DNA from: Opitutus terrae PB90-1
Lineage (GTDB): Bacteria > Verrucomicrobiota > Verrucomicrobiia > Opitutales > Opitutaceae
Reading direction: 5' to 3'
NCBI RefSeq assembly: GCF_000019965.1
Contig: NC_010571.1
Location: forward strand, 2,055,001 to 2,119,000
Length of the DNA: 64,000 bases
Shown here: one piece after another, positions 35,680 to 43,821 of the stretch
How positions within the stretch are numbered: position 1 is the first letter of the stretch
How the letters are laid out: every line of letters begins with the position of its first letter
Translations under genes and position numbers: made by a program
The notes under the pieces: model-generated
Database searches by the model: none
What the model was told of the DNA's origin: nothing
Seen by the model: only the letters and a program-made list of their open reading frames with translations

Positions 35680-37241
35680 GACGAGGGAGCCGGCGCCGGC
35701 CGCAGCGTGAATTCCGCGTGGATCCGCGTGCCCTGGCCCGGTTGCGAGAAAAGTTCGAGCTCGCCGCCGGCGAGGCGCACGCGCTCGGCGAGTCCGGCGA
35801 GGCCGATGGAATTGTGTTTGGCCAACGCCGCCGCGGTGTCGAAGCCCCGGCCGCGATCGGAGATTTCAACGTGCAACGCCTGGTCGTCCGCGGCCACCGT
35901 GACGACGGCCGAGGGTGAGCCGGCGTGCCGCGCGATGTTGGTGAGCGCCTCCTGCACGATCCGATACACGGTGGTCTCCAGCACTGCGGGCAGCCGTTGC
36001 TCCGGCAGCGCGATGTCCAGCTCGACGGCGATGCCGGTTTGCTGGCGGAACCGGTCGACGTGCCACTCGAGCGCAGGCCGCAAACCCAGATCATCGAGCA
36101 TCCGCGGTCGCAACTGCAACGTCATCTCGCGCACGGTGCGGATCAGCTCGTCGGTTACGGCCAGCGCCTCGGTGAGCGCGGAGGGATCGCGGCGCGTGGC
36201 TTCGAGCCGGAAGCGCAGTCCGGTGAGCAGCTGGCCCACCTGGTCGTGCAGCTCGCGCGCGATCGAGCGGCGTTCGTCCTCCTGCACGGTGAGCAACCGA
36301 TTCGAGAGCGCCTGCAGCCGCGCGGCATTCTCCTCGGCGCGGCGCTCGGCCTCCTTGCGCACGCCGATCTCCCCCTCGAGATCGCGCGTCCGCTCGCGGA
36401 CCTGATCGCCGAGCGAGCGATTGAGCTCGGCGAGCTCGGCGGAGAGTCGCGCGTTGAGCCGGTCGGTGTCCGCCCGCTTCAGCACGTGGTTGAGCGAGAA
36501 CACCAGCTCGGGCAGGCAGCCGTCCTTGTAGAGCAGAAAGTCGAGCGCCCCGAGTTGGAAGGCGGCGATGGCTGTCTCGCTCGAGCGGCTGCCCGAGAGC
36601 ACGAGCGCCGGCGTGTCTTCGGCGACGGAGTGGAGCTGCCGCAGCACCTCCAGCGTTTCCTTGTCGTCGAAGCCCGGCCCAACCACCACCGCATCGAAGC
36701 CGATCTCGGCGTGCGTGAGATTGTCGAAAGCCGTCCGGTCGACCGTCGTGAGCTCGAGCCGCGAGGAATTGTGGGCAAAGAACTCGGCGACCTCGCTGCG
36801 CGTGCCGTCCTTCGGTTCGACAAACACCACGCGGTGGTCCCGCGGTGGCGCCGCGACCTCACGCCGGCGGCGATGGCGCTCGGCAACCCGGCGGGTGATT
36901 TCGGGGATCCGGCGGAAATCCGCGGAGTTCTTGTCGATGCAATCGACCGCGCCGGCGCGCAGCGCGCGGACGGCGAGGGCATTCTGTCCCTGCGCGCTCA
37001 CGATCACGACCGGCGTCGGATCGCGCCGCGCGGTGAGTTCGCCCAGCAAGCGCAGCCCGTCGATGTCAGGCAGATAGAGATCGAGGAGCACCACGTCGTA
37101 GCCGCCCCGCTTCAGCGCCTCGAGACAAGCCCGGCCGGAGTCCACCTGGTCGAGCGCGCAGCCGCCGGCGTCGCGGTAGAACAGAAGCTGAACCATTTCA
37201 GCTACCTGCGGATCGTCTTCAGCGTGGAGCACTCGAATCAT
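35676..37241 (-). CDS. Cytoplasmic receiver-histidine kinase with two receiver-like domains
   Basis: 521 residues, without membrane spans. Residues 1-120 form a receiver domain (D54 in VLLDLYLPD, K in DCIDKNS). A second receiver-like domain (about 130-250) has an altered phosphorylation strand, VVVGPGFDD, and ends in DFLLYKDG. A coiled coil (about 270-320) leads to a HisKA_3 domain with His332 in RELHDQVGQLL, then HATPase_c with EALTNIARHAG, ISDRGRGFD and GLAGLAERVRLAGG. As the input is a receiver, the protein is probably a relay controlled by another kinase. ATG 37241 is chosen; the longer frame adds 21 unsupported residues. Confidence 0.92.
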   Translation of the reverse strand: MIRVLHAEDDPQVAEMVQLLFYRDAGGCALDQVDSGRACLEALKRGGYDVVLLDLYLPDIDGLRLLGELTARRDPTPVVIVSAQGQNALAVRALRAGAVDCIDKNSADFRRIPEITRRVAERHRRRREVAAPPRDHRVVFVEPKDGTRSEVAEFFAHNSSRLELTTVDRTAFDNLTHAEIGFDAVVVGPGFDDKETLEVLRQLHSVAEDTPALVLSGSRSSETAIAAFQLGALDFLLYKDGCLPELVFSLNHVLKRADTDRLNARLSAELAELNRSLGDQVRERTRDLEGEIGVRKEAERRAEENAARLQALSNRLLTVQEDERRSIARELHDQVGQLLTGLRFRLEATRRDPSALTEALAVTDELIRTVREMTLQLRPRMLDDLGLRPALEWHVDRFRQQTGIAVELDIALPEQRLPAVLETTVYRIVQEALTNIARHAGSPSAVVTVAADDQALHVEISDRGRGFDTAAALAKHNSIGLAGLAERVRLAGGELELFSQPGQGTRIHAEFTLRPAPAPSS

Positions 37242-37462
37242 GCGAGCGGTGGGAGATGCGCGACGATGATTGCTACGAACGGGCGAGCCAACCGATTTCT
37301 GCACGCACGGTTTGCCCTCGCGGAACGCGTGAGCGTTTCGGCGAAAGCCTTGCCGGCTTCCACTCCGAGAGAGTGGACGAGGTCACGATTCCCCAGCACG
37401 TCCCGGGAGATCCCCTAGTCGCGTCGGGAAACCCCTCAGCGGAAATCGACAGTCCCGATTAC

Positions 37463-37501
37463 GTAGGCGCACGGATATTGGGAAATCCCTCCTGCGCCTA
37501 C
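37463..37501. promoter_or_regulatory. Inverted repeat just before the signal-peptidase-like gene
   Basis: GTAGGCGCA (37463-37471) and TGCGCCTAC (37493-37501) are perfect arms, 10 nt before the ATG at 37512. The position suits an operator or a structured leader that would affect translation initiation. Confidence 0.45.
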
Positions 37502-37511
37502 TCTCGGCGGC

Positions 37512-38081
37512 ATGAAAACCGCCACCGCCACTCGCAGGAACGCGTTCCGCGCGTTGGTGAGTGGGGCGGCGCTGCTGGCGGTGCTCTTCACGAGTGGCTG
37601 CAACACGGCTTCGACGCAGTCGAACCTGACGCTCTTCGTCGAGAACGCTCCGCTGCCGACGCTGGTCGCTCGGGGCGGCGAACTCACCGCAGCGCAGGCC
37701 GAAGCGCGACGCCATCGCGGTTCTTTCGCGGTGCTCGGCGAAGGCAGTTCGATGGAGCCCGTTTATGTGGCGGGCACCGCGCTGGTCATCCGCGCTGGCG
37801 GTTACCAGACCCTCCGCCCGGGAATGCCGGTCGTGTATGCGAACACGCGGGGCGTCTCGGTTGCCCACATGGTCGTCGAGCAGACGAACTACGGCTGGGT
37901 GGCGGTGGGGCTGAACAACGAGAGCCACGACAGCGAGCTCGTGACTGCGGACAATTTGGTTGGGGTAATCACGCACGCGTTTGCGTCCCAGACCGGGTCG
38001 CTGCCACAGGAGGTGGCGGCCCGGATGGCGCTCAACGACCAGATCCGCCGCGGCGCGAAGGTCGCGAGCTTGGGTCGCTAA
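37512..38081 (+). CDS. Lipoprotein with a signal peptidase (S26)-like core
   Basis: 189 residues. The lipobox LFTSGC places the lipidated Cys at residue 30. The core contains GEGSSMEPVY (Ser80) as in the catalytic serine motif of LexA/signal peptidases, then LRPGMPVVY in place of GDVVVY, then VSVAHMVVEQ (His119) where SipW/SEC11-type enzymes have the general-base His (HRV), and VGLNNESHDSELV...NLVGVI, resembling the GDNN and VGxV boxes. There is no Lys in the position used by LepB. So it may be a Ser/His-type protease or an inactive relative on the periplasmic face; this is inference. A hairpin lies just upstream. Confidence 0.7.
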   Translation: MKTATATRRNAFRALVSGAALLAVLFTSGCNTASTQSNLTLFVENAPLPTLVARGGELTAAQAEARRHRGSFAVLGEGSSMEPVYVAGTALVIRAGGYQTLRPGMPVVYANTRGVSVAHMVVEQTNYGWVAVGLNNESHDSELVTADNLVGVITHAFASQTGSLPQEVAARMALNDQIRRGAKVASLGR

Positions 38082-38223
38082 GCCGGGCGTGGGTCGCCTG
38101 ACCTGAGGCGTTTCTTTCAACCTTCCCGCCTCGTACCGAGCTCCGACACGCCCGCATTCAAACGCAACCCAACAACCGGTCAGCGAGAGGAGGTGAGAGC
38201 GAAAGGCAATAGCTGTCTGCAGG

Positions 38224-39204
38224 ATGAGAAAGAAGGCACAGAAGAATGGGCCGGATGCGCCGATTGATCGGATGTCCGCGATGATCTCCGATCCAGCCGT
38301 CTTCACCTTGGGCTCGCTCACGCCCGACACGCTCGTGCGTGACGTGCGCCATTTGCCGGCGGCACCCCGGGTCTTGCCGCGGCTGAAGGCCCTGTTGAGC
38401 GATGCCAACTCGTCGCTTCACAACGTGGTCGCGCTGATCCGGCTCGACGCCGTGCTCGCGGGTCGCGTGCTGCAGATGGGCAACAGCGCCTACTACAGCC
38501 ATGGCGTGCGCTGCCTGTCGGTGGACGAGGCGATTCATCGCGTGGGTTATGACCAGGTTTACGAGCTGGTGTCCTATGCGGTCGCTTCGCAGGTGCTGGT
38601 TCGTCCGCTCGAGACCTACGGCATCGACGCGAACGAGCTCTGGGAGCAATCCGTGTCCTGTGCGCTCGCCGCCGAGCTTTTGGCGGAACGTTGCGGCGAG
38701 GAGCGGGAAGTGGGCTACACGATCGGGCTGCTGCATGCGCTCGGGATGGTGGCGATCGACGATTGGGCGCTGCGCCGGCAGCCGGGATTGCGGCTCACGT
38801 CGAAAGGTTTCCCGCAAGAGGCGAGCGACAGCGAACGACTTTGCCTGGGGTTCACCCATGCGGAGGTCGGCGGTGCGCTACTCCAATTCTGGGATTTTCC
38901 GCGGGAAATGGCCGACCCGGTGCGCTACCAATACGCGCCCCGCGCCTGCGCGACGCATCCGCGGCTCGCCTGCCTGCTGCATGCGGCCAAATGGCTGCGC
39001 AGTGCGGTTTGCGGGCCGGCCGACGAGCGTCCGCCGCTTCCAGCCGCGGGAATCCAGCAAATGCTGGGGCTGGCCGGCCGGCTCACGAGCCTGAAGAGCG
39101 AACTTGAGCGCCGGCTGCGCGAGGTGCACTCGTTGCTTTGCGTCGAACCGCCGGCGACGGTCGACATTCCCTTGGACTTCCCGAATCGGGTCTGGCGGGC
39201 CTGA
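38224..39204 (+). CDS. HDOD domain protein
   Basis: 326 residues. The HDOD domain spans about residues 40-235: LPAAPRVLPRLKALLSD, the VALIRLDAVLAGRVLQMGNS helix pair, AYYSHGVRCLSVDEAIHRVG, and GLLHALGMVAID in place of the HD metal motif. HDOD proteins are non-catalytic relatives of HD phosphohydrolases and usually act in signalling. No second domain is evident. The start is uncertain: ATG 38224, 38272 and 38281 are all in frame, and the best ribosome site AGGAGGTGA (38188) is too far from each. Confidence 0.85.
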   Translation: MRKKAQKNGPDAPIDRMSAMISDPAVFTLGSLTPDTLVRDVRHLPAAPRVLPRLKALLSDANSSLHNVVALIRLDAVLAGRVLQMGNSAYYSHGVRCLSVDEAIHRVGYDQVYELVSYAVASQVLVRPLETYGIDANELWEQSVSCALAAELLAERCGEEREVGYTIGLLHALGMVAIDDWALRRQPGLRLTSKGFPQEASDSERLCLGFTHAEVGGALLQFWDFPREMADPVRYQYAPRACATHPRLACLLHAAKWLRSAVCGPADERPPLPAAGIQQMLGLAGRLTSLKSELERRLREVHSLLCVEPPATVDIPLDFPNRVWRA

Positions 39205-39349
39205 CCGGTGGAACCCGCCGTCCCGGCGGGCCAGAAATGGGCAGGCCCGGCGGGACGCCGGGCTCCGCCGAATCGCGGTAGGTCGCCTGCTAGCGCCATC
39301 GCGCCAGAAGCTTTGATTACCGGCGATTCGTGGTCATTAGTCGTGCCTC

Positions 39350-40696
39350 ATGGCTGCGGATCAATCCGACCTTTTTGCCGAAGAACCGGCGTTCCCGCCC
39401 GCGGCGGCGCGGTCACGCGCGGCCAACCAGCCGCTCGCGGCCCGCATGCGTCCGCGTCGGCTGGCCGAGGTGGTGGGACAATCGCACATCCTGAAACCCG
39501 GCAGTTTGCTGCCGCGGCTCGTGGCGCAAAACCGCTTCGGCTCGCTGATCTTCTACGGTCCGCCGGGGTGCGGCAAAACCAGCATCGCGGAAGCGATCGC
39601 GCAGGAGACGAACAGCCGCTTCGTTCGCGTCAACGCGGTGATGTCGAATGTGGCCGAGCTGCGGGAAATCCTGCACTCGGCACGCCGGCTGCCGCAGGCG
39701 TCGACGATCCTGTTCATCGACGAGCTGCATCGGTTCAACAAATCCCAGCAGGACCTGCTGCTGCCCGACGTGGAGGAGGGCACGGTGCGGCTGATCGGCG
39801 CGACGACGCACAATCCCGGTTTCTACGTCAACCCGCCGCTACTCTCGCGCAGCCACCTGTTCCGGCTCGAGCCGTTGTCGCCCGCGGCGGTGACCGGCGT
39901 GCTGAAGAAGGCGCTCGCCGACGAGGAGCGCGGGCTCGGCGCGCGGAAAGTCACCGCCGACGACAAGGTGCTCGCCGATCTCGCGGTGCTGTGCGACGGC
40001 GATCTGCGCCGGGCGTTGAACGCGCTCGAGGTGCTGGTGCTCGGCCTGCCGGAAGGCGGCGTGATCACCCCGGCCGAGTTGGAAGTGTTCGCGCGCGAGC
40101 GGCGGATCCGCTACGACGCCGACGAGGACGAACACTACGACACGATCTCGGCGTTCATCAAAAGCTGTCGCGGCAGCGATCCGGATGCGGCGCTGTATTG
40201 GCTGGCGAAGATGCTGGCCGGCGGCGAGGACCCGCGGTTCATCGCGCGGCGGCTGGTGATTCTCGCGAGCGAGGACGTGGGCTTGGCGGATCCGCAGGCG
40301 CTGCCGCTCACGGTGGCCGCGCACCATGCGGTCGACTTCATCGGCTTGCCGGAGGCGGAGCTCACGCTGGCGCACGCGACGCTCTACATCGCCACCGCGG
40401 CGAAGAGCAACTCGGCGACGCTCGCGCTCGGCGAGGCGCACCGCGCGTTGAAGGAACAGCCGGTGCAGACGATCCCGGCCGCGCTCCGCAGCAAGAGCGG
40501 GCAGGCCAACAAGCGGATCGGCCAGGGCCAGGGCTATCTGTATTCGCACGATCATCAGGAAAACATTTCCGGGCAGGACTACCTCGAGAAACCACTGACG
40601 CTCTACACGCCGAAACCGGTGGGGTGGGAGGCGAAGATCGTGGACCGGCTTGCGCGGTGGAAGGAGCTCAAGTCCCGGCTGCAGCAGCGCGCATGA
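39350..40696 (+). CDS. rarA: Replication-associated recombination protein A
   Basis: 448 residues, the usual size. RarA/MgsA is a clamp-loader-like AAA+ ATPase that acts at stalled replication forks. An N-terminal start with PLAARMRPRRLAEVVGQSHI, Walker A GPPGCGKT at residues 70-77, Walker B FIDELHRF near 123-130, sensor 1 GATTHNP, and the C-terminal MgsA domain (FIKSCRGSDPDAALYWLAKM, RRLVILASEDVGLADPQAL) are all present. No frameshift. Transcribed alone, with repeat-rich flanks. Confidence 0.97.
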   Translation: MAADQSDLFAEEPAFPPAAARSRAANQPLAARMRPRRLAEVVGQSHILKPGSLLPRLVAQNRFGSLIFYGPPGCGKTSIAEAIAQETNSRFVRVNAVMSNVAELREILHSARRLPQASTILFIDELHRFNKSQQDLLLPDVEEGTVRLIGATTHNPGFYVNPPLLSRSHLFRLEPLSPAAVTGVLKKALADEERGLGARKVTADDKVLADLAVLCDGDLRRALNALEVLVLGLPEGGVITPAELEVFARERRIRYDADEDEHYDTISAFIKSCRGSDPDAALYWLAKMLAGGEDPRFIARRLVILASEDVGLADPQALPLTVAAHHAVDFIGLPEAELTLAHATLYIATAAKSNSATLALGEAHRALKEQPVQTIPAALRSKSGQANKRIGQGQGYLYSHDHQENISGQDYLEKPLTLYTPKPVGWEAKIVDRLARWKELKSRLQQRA

Positions 40697-40768
40697 CCCG
40701 CGGGCGGCGATTGACCGGTTGCGAGAGCCAGGGCGCGACGCCATTCCAGTAACCGCACGGTGAAAGTT

Positions 40769-40849
40769 GTAGGGCTGCCGCTGGCCGGCAGCCGCGGACT
40801 ACACCAGAGCGTCCAACGCGTGCCCGGCCGGCGGCGAGCACCGGCCCTA
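40769..40849. repeat. Dispersed palindromic repeat family C, copy 2
   Basis: TAGGGCTGCCGCTGGCCGGC at the left and GAGCACCGGCCCTACA at the right form arms around a variable middle. Compare copies at 34922, 41401 and 59573. Confidence 0.5.
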
Positions 40850-40940
40850 CAGGGAAGAGCGATTCGGTTGCCAAAACGAGTTTCCGGATGGCCGCCGGTC
40901 CCAGGCTTGCCGCCGCGGCCGATTGCGCCACTATGCCGTC

Positions 40941-41372
40941 ATGAAACGCATCCGGGCAGGACTGATCCTCACGGTGGTGTTGATGAGTACCGGCGCGCTG
41001 GCCGCTGCTGCTCCGGCCGGAAAACCCGCGGCCGACAAAACCGCGGAAGAACCGCAGATCGCGGGCGTCGAAATTCCGCGACCGAACGGCGCGTTTCTTG
41101 GACTGGAGATCGTGCGCAACAACTTCGTCCTCTCCTTCTATGACGCGAACAAGGAGAAGGTCGCGCCCGACGTCGCGCGGGCGACGATGCGCTGGCCGGT
41201 CAAATACCAGCCGACGGACGAGCGCACGGTGTTGAATCCAGGTGGCGACGGCACGTCGCTCACCTCGCCGAAGGTGGTGCGTCCGCCGCACAATTTCCGC
41301 GTCTTCATCGCGCTCTTCGTCGAGGGCAACGATTCCGCCGTCGAAACCTACAGCGTCGACGTCCGCGGCTGA
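40941..41372 (+). CDS. Small secreted protein of unknown function
   Basis: 143 residues from ATG 40941, with a signal peptide (MKRIRAGLILTVVLMSTGALAAA). The mature part looks like one beta-sandwich: GVEIPRPNGAFLGLEIVRNN, FVLSFYDANKEKVAPDVARA and HNFRVFIALFVEGNDSAVETY. I do not recognise it. A TTG start 18 nt further upstream is possible but less likely. Flanked on both sides by family C repeats. Confidence 0.75.
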   Translation: MKRIRAGLILTVVLMSTGALAAAAPAGKPAADKTAEEPQIAGVEIPRPNGAFLGLEIVRNNFVLSFYDANKEKVAPDVARATMRWPVKYQPTDERTVLNPGGDGTSLTSPKVVRPPHNFRVFIALFVEGNDSAVETYSVDVRG

Positions 41373-41400
41373 GCGCGCCTCACGCGGAGGTCGCATCTCG

Positions 41401-41452
41401 TAGGGCCGGCGTTCACCGCCGGCCGCGAGCGTGTCGAGAGGCGGCAGCCCTA
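41401..41452. repeat. Dispersed palindromic repeat family C, copy 3
   Basis: TAGGGCCGGCGTTCACCGCC at the left with GGCAGCCCTACGG at the right. The inner CCGGCG...CGCCGG forms its own short hairpin. It sits between the small secreted protein gene and the ribB(A) gene. Confidence 0.5.
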
Positions 41453-41525
41453 CGGCTTCATGGATCCCACCTGAGCCGCCCTGCCGCGATTGACAGGCGT
41501 GCACCGCGACATGATTTTCCCGCCC

Positions 41526-42629
41526 ATGTCCGCTTCCACCCACGCGCCGTTCGATTCGGTCGAGTCCGCGATCGCGGATATTGCCGCGGGTCGGCTGGTG
41601 ATCGTGACGGACGACGAGAACCGCGAGAACGAGGGTGATCTAATCATGTCCGCCGCGAAGGCGACGCCGGAGACGGTGAACATGATGATCCGCTACTGCA
41701 GCGGGATCGTCTGCGTGCCGACGCTGGAACCGCAGCTCCGCCGGCTCGGGCTCGGGCCGATGGTGCAGCAGAATCGCGAGGTGCAGCGGACCGATTTCGC
41801 CGTGAGCGTGGACGCCGCCGAGGGTATTTCCACCGGCATCAGTGCGCATGACCGGACGCAGACGATCCGGATTCTCGCGAACCCGGAGTCGCGGCCGGAG
41901 CAGCTGGTGCAGCCCGGACATGTGTTTCCGTTGCGCGCGAAACCGGGCGGCGTGTTGGAGCGCGCCGGGCACACGGAGGCCGCGGTGGATCTCGCGTTGC
42001 TCGCCGGTCATCCGCCGGCGGGCGTGCTGTGCGAACTGGTCAACGACGACGGCACCGTGCAGCGGCTGCCGCAGCTGATCGAGTTCAAGCAGCGTTTCGG
42101 TCTGAAGATGATTTCGATCGCGCAGCTGATCGAGCATCGCGCGAAACGCGACCAGCTCGTCGAGCTCGTGTGCACACGGCCGTTCGTGTCGGAGTTCGGC
42201 GAATTCACGCTGCACGTGTTCCGCAGCCGGCTCGACAATCGCCACCACCTCGCGTTGGCCAAAGGGCGCCTCGGCCCGGAGCCGACGCTGGTCCGCGTGC
42301 ACAGCGAGAATCTCCTCGGCGACGTGTTCCGGATGCGCGGCGTGGACACCCACCACGTACTGGCCTCGGCGCTGCAGGCCGTGGCGCAAGCCGGATGCGG
42401 CGTGGTGCTTTACATGGAGCACGCCAACGGCGGCGCGCAGCTAATCCACCGGCTCGACGCCAAGCCGGGCGAGGCCACCCCGGGCATGAGCATTCGCGAC
42501 TACGGCATTGGCGCGCAAATCCTTGCCGCACTCGGTCTGAGCAAGATCCGGCTGCTGTCGAAAAGTGCCCGCAAGGTCGTCGGGCTCGACGGCTACGGAC
42601 TGGAGATTGTTGAAATCGTCCGGCTGTAA
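41526..42629 (+). CDS. ribB: RibBA-type: DHBP synthase with a degenerate GTP cyclohydrolase II domain
   Basis: 367 residues. The N-terminal half is 3,4-dihydroxy-2-butanone-4-phosphate synthase, which supplies the four-carbon unit of riboflavin: DDENRENEGDL (about 30-40), CSGIVC, and HTEAAVDLALLAG with PAGVLCEL. The C-terminal half has the GTP cyclohydrolase II fold (VRVHSENLLGD at about 256, SIRDYGIGAQIL, GLDGYGLEIVE), but the three zinc cysteines are gone: SEC is SEN, CDCG is VDTH, and RQEGRGIGL reads EHANGGAQL. It should therefore not be an active cyclohydrolase. The start is uncertain; ATG 41526 is preferred. It precedes ribH. Confidence 0.93.
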   Translation: MSASTHAPFDSVESAIADIAAGRLVIVTDDENRENEGDLIMSAAKATPETVNMMIRYCSGIVCVPTLEPQLRRLGLGPMVQQNREVQRTDFAVSVDAAEGISTGISAHDRTQTIRILANPESRPEQLVQPGHVFPLRAKPGGVLERAGHTEAAVDLALLAGHPPAGVLCELVNDDGTVQRLPQLIEFKQRFGLKMISIAQLIEHRAKRDQLVELVCTRPFVSEFGEFTLHVFRSRLDNRHHLALAKGRLGPEPTLVRVHSENLLGDVFRMRGVDTHHVLASALQAVAQAGCGVVLYMEHANGGAQLIHRLDAKPGEATPGMSIRDYGIGAQILAALGLSKIRLLSKSARKVVGLDGYGLEIVEIVRL

Positions 42630-42816
42630 GACGCCGCGCCAGGGGACGCCGCGCGGCGGCGTGCAGCTCACTTTTCCGATCTAGGCGGGATGGCATGCCG
42701 CGCGGCCCGGGGTCTCGCCGCGGGGGTGGGAGGGAAACGGAAATGCCCTTCGCCTGGTGGCCTCCGCGAGTTTTAGGTTGCGGACTGCGGCCCGCGCCGC
42801 GTCGATAACCGGCTCC

Positions 42817-43290
42817 ATGAGCCTGGCCGCACCCACTGACACCGCCATTGATGGCACGACGCTGCGCGTTGGCATCGTGGCCGCGCGTTTCAACGGCGAC
42901 CTGGTGGACGCGTTGCTCGCGCGCGCGCAGGAGCGTCTGGCCGCGGCCGGCGTGAAGCCGCGCCACCTCACGCTGGTGCGCGTGCCCGGTTCGCACGAGG
43001 TGCCATGGGCCGTGCAGCAACTCGCGGCCCGCGGCCGCCGCGACGTGGTGATCGCCCTCGGCGTACTGATCGGCGGCGAAACGTCGCATCATGAGATGGT
43101 CGGGCAGAGTGTCTCGTACGCGCTGCAGCAGGTGGCGCTCACGACCGGCACGCCCGTGATCAACGGCGTCATCGTGGCGAACACGCGCGCGCAGGCCGAA
43201 GCCCGCTGCCGCGGCCGGATCAACCGCGGCGTCGAATTCGCCGCCGCGGCGCTCGAGATCGGCACGCTGAAAAAAGAACTTTCCCGATGA
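42817..43290 (+). CDS. ribH: 6,7-dimethyl-8-ribityllumazine synthase
   Basis: 157 residues. RibH condenses DHBP with the pyrimidine to give lumazine, the penultimate step of riboflavin synthesis. Conserved: GIVAARFNGDL, VRVPGSHEVPWAVQQLA, ALGVLIGGETSHHE with the catalytic His, and PVINGVIVANTRAQAEAR. ATG 42817 gives the family length. It follows the DHBP synthase gene by 187 nt and overlaps nusB by 4 bp (ATGA, 43287-43290), a common arrangement. I looked for an FMN riboswitch upstream of ribB and ribH and found none. Confidence 0.96.
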   Translation: MSLAAPTDTAIDGTTLRVGIVAARFNGDLVDALLARAQERLAAAGVKPRHLTLVRVPGSHEVPWAVQQLAARGRRDVVIALGVLIGGETSHHEMVGQSVSYALQQVALTTGTPVINGVIVANTRAQAEARCRGRINRGVEFAAAALEIGTLKKELSR

Positions 43291-43730
43291 GCAAAGCCCA
43301 ATTTGCCCAGCGCCGCGACGGTCGCGTGGCTGCGCTGCAATACCTTTTCGCCTGGAGCATGAACCGGCCGCGCAATCTCGCGGAAGATCTCCGGGTTTTC
43401 TTCGAAAACATGGAGCAGCCGCGCGACCACTACGCGTTTGGCGAGGAGCTGATCCATGGCGTGATCGAGCACAGCGACGACATCGATGCGCGGATCAAGG
43501 GCCTTGCCCACAACTGGGAGTTCGACCGGATCGCCAAGATCGACCTGACGATCCTGCGGCTGGCGATTTTCGAGATCCTGCACCGGAAGGACATTCCGCC
43601 GGTGGTTTCGATCAACGAGGCGATCGACCTGTCGAAGCAGTTCTCCAACGCCGATGCGAAGCGGTTCATCAACGGCATCCTCGACCGGCTGAAGGATCAG
43701 GTGGGCCGCGACGCGCGCAAGGCGGAGTGA
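43287..43730 (+). CDS. nusB: Transcription antitermination protein NusB
   Basis: 147 residues. NusB with NusE binds boxA RNA and supports antitermination on rRNA operons. The all-helical fold is visible, with RRDGRVAALQYLFAWSM at the N-terminus, FDRIAKIDLTILRLAIFEIL and the VVSINEAIDLSKQFSNADAKRFINGILD signature. The start overlaps ribH by 4 bp, so translation is coupled. Confidence 0.96.
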   Translation: MSKAQFAQRRDGRVAALQYLFAWSMNRPRNLAEDLRVFFENMEQPRDHYAFGEELIHGVIEHSDDIDARIKGLAHNWEFDRIAKIDLTILRLAIFEILHRKDIPPVVSINEAIDLSKQFSNADAKRFINGILDRLKDQVGRDARKAE

Positions 43731-43742
43731 GCGATTGCCGAT

Positions 43743-43815
43743 CGCCGATTGGTGACTGCCGATTGCCAATCGCAACCGGCGGATAGATTCGGCAATCGGC
43801 AATCACCAATCGCCA
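43743..43815. repeat. Large inverted repeat between nusB and ftsY
   Basis: The left arm (43743-43767, CGCCGATTGGTGACTGCCGA continuing into TTGCC) and the right arm (43791-43815, GGCAATCGGCAATCACCAAT continuing into CGCCA) pair over about 25 bp with two mismatches. The element consists of degenerate units of GATTGCCGATTGG. It ends 6 nt before the ftsY ATG and would form a strong hairpin in a ribH-nusB-ftsY transcript. Confidence 0.75.
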
Positions 43816-43821
43816 ATTCTG

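Noticed and set aside
42630-42816. Possible FMN riboswitch before ribH (and before ribB at 41373-41525)
   Set aside because: The conserved blocks (AGGGTGAAATTCCC, GACCGGCGGT and the rest) are absent; the GC-rich sequence is mostly repeat.
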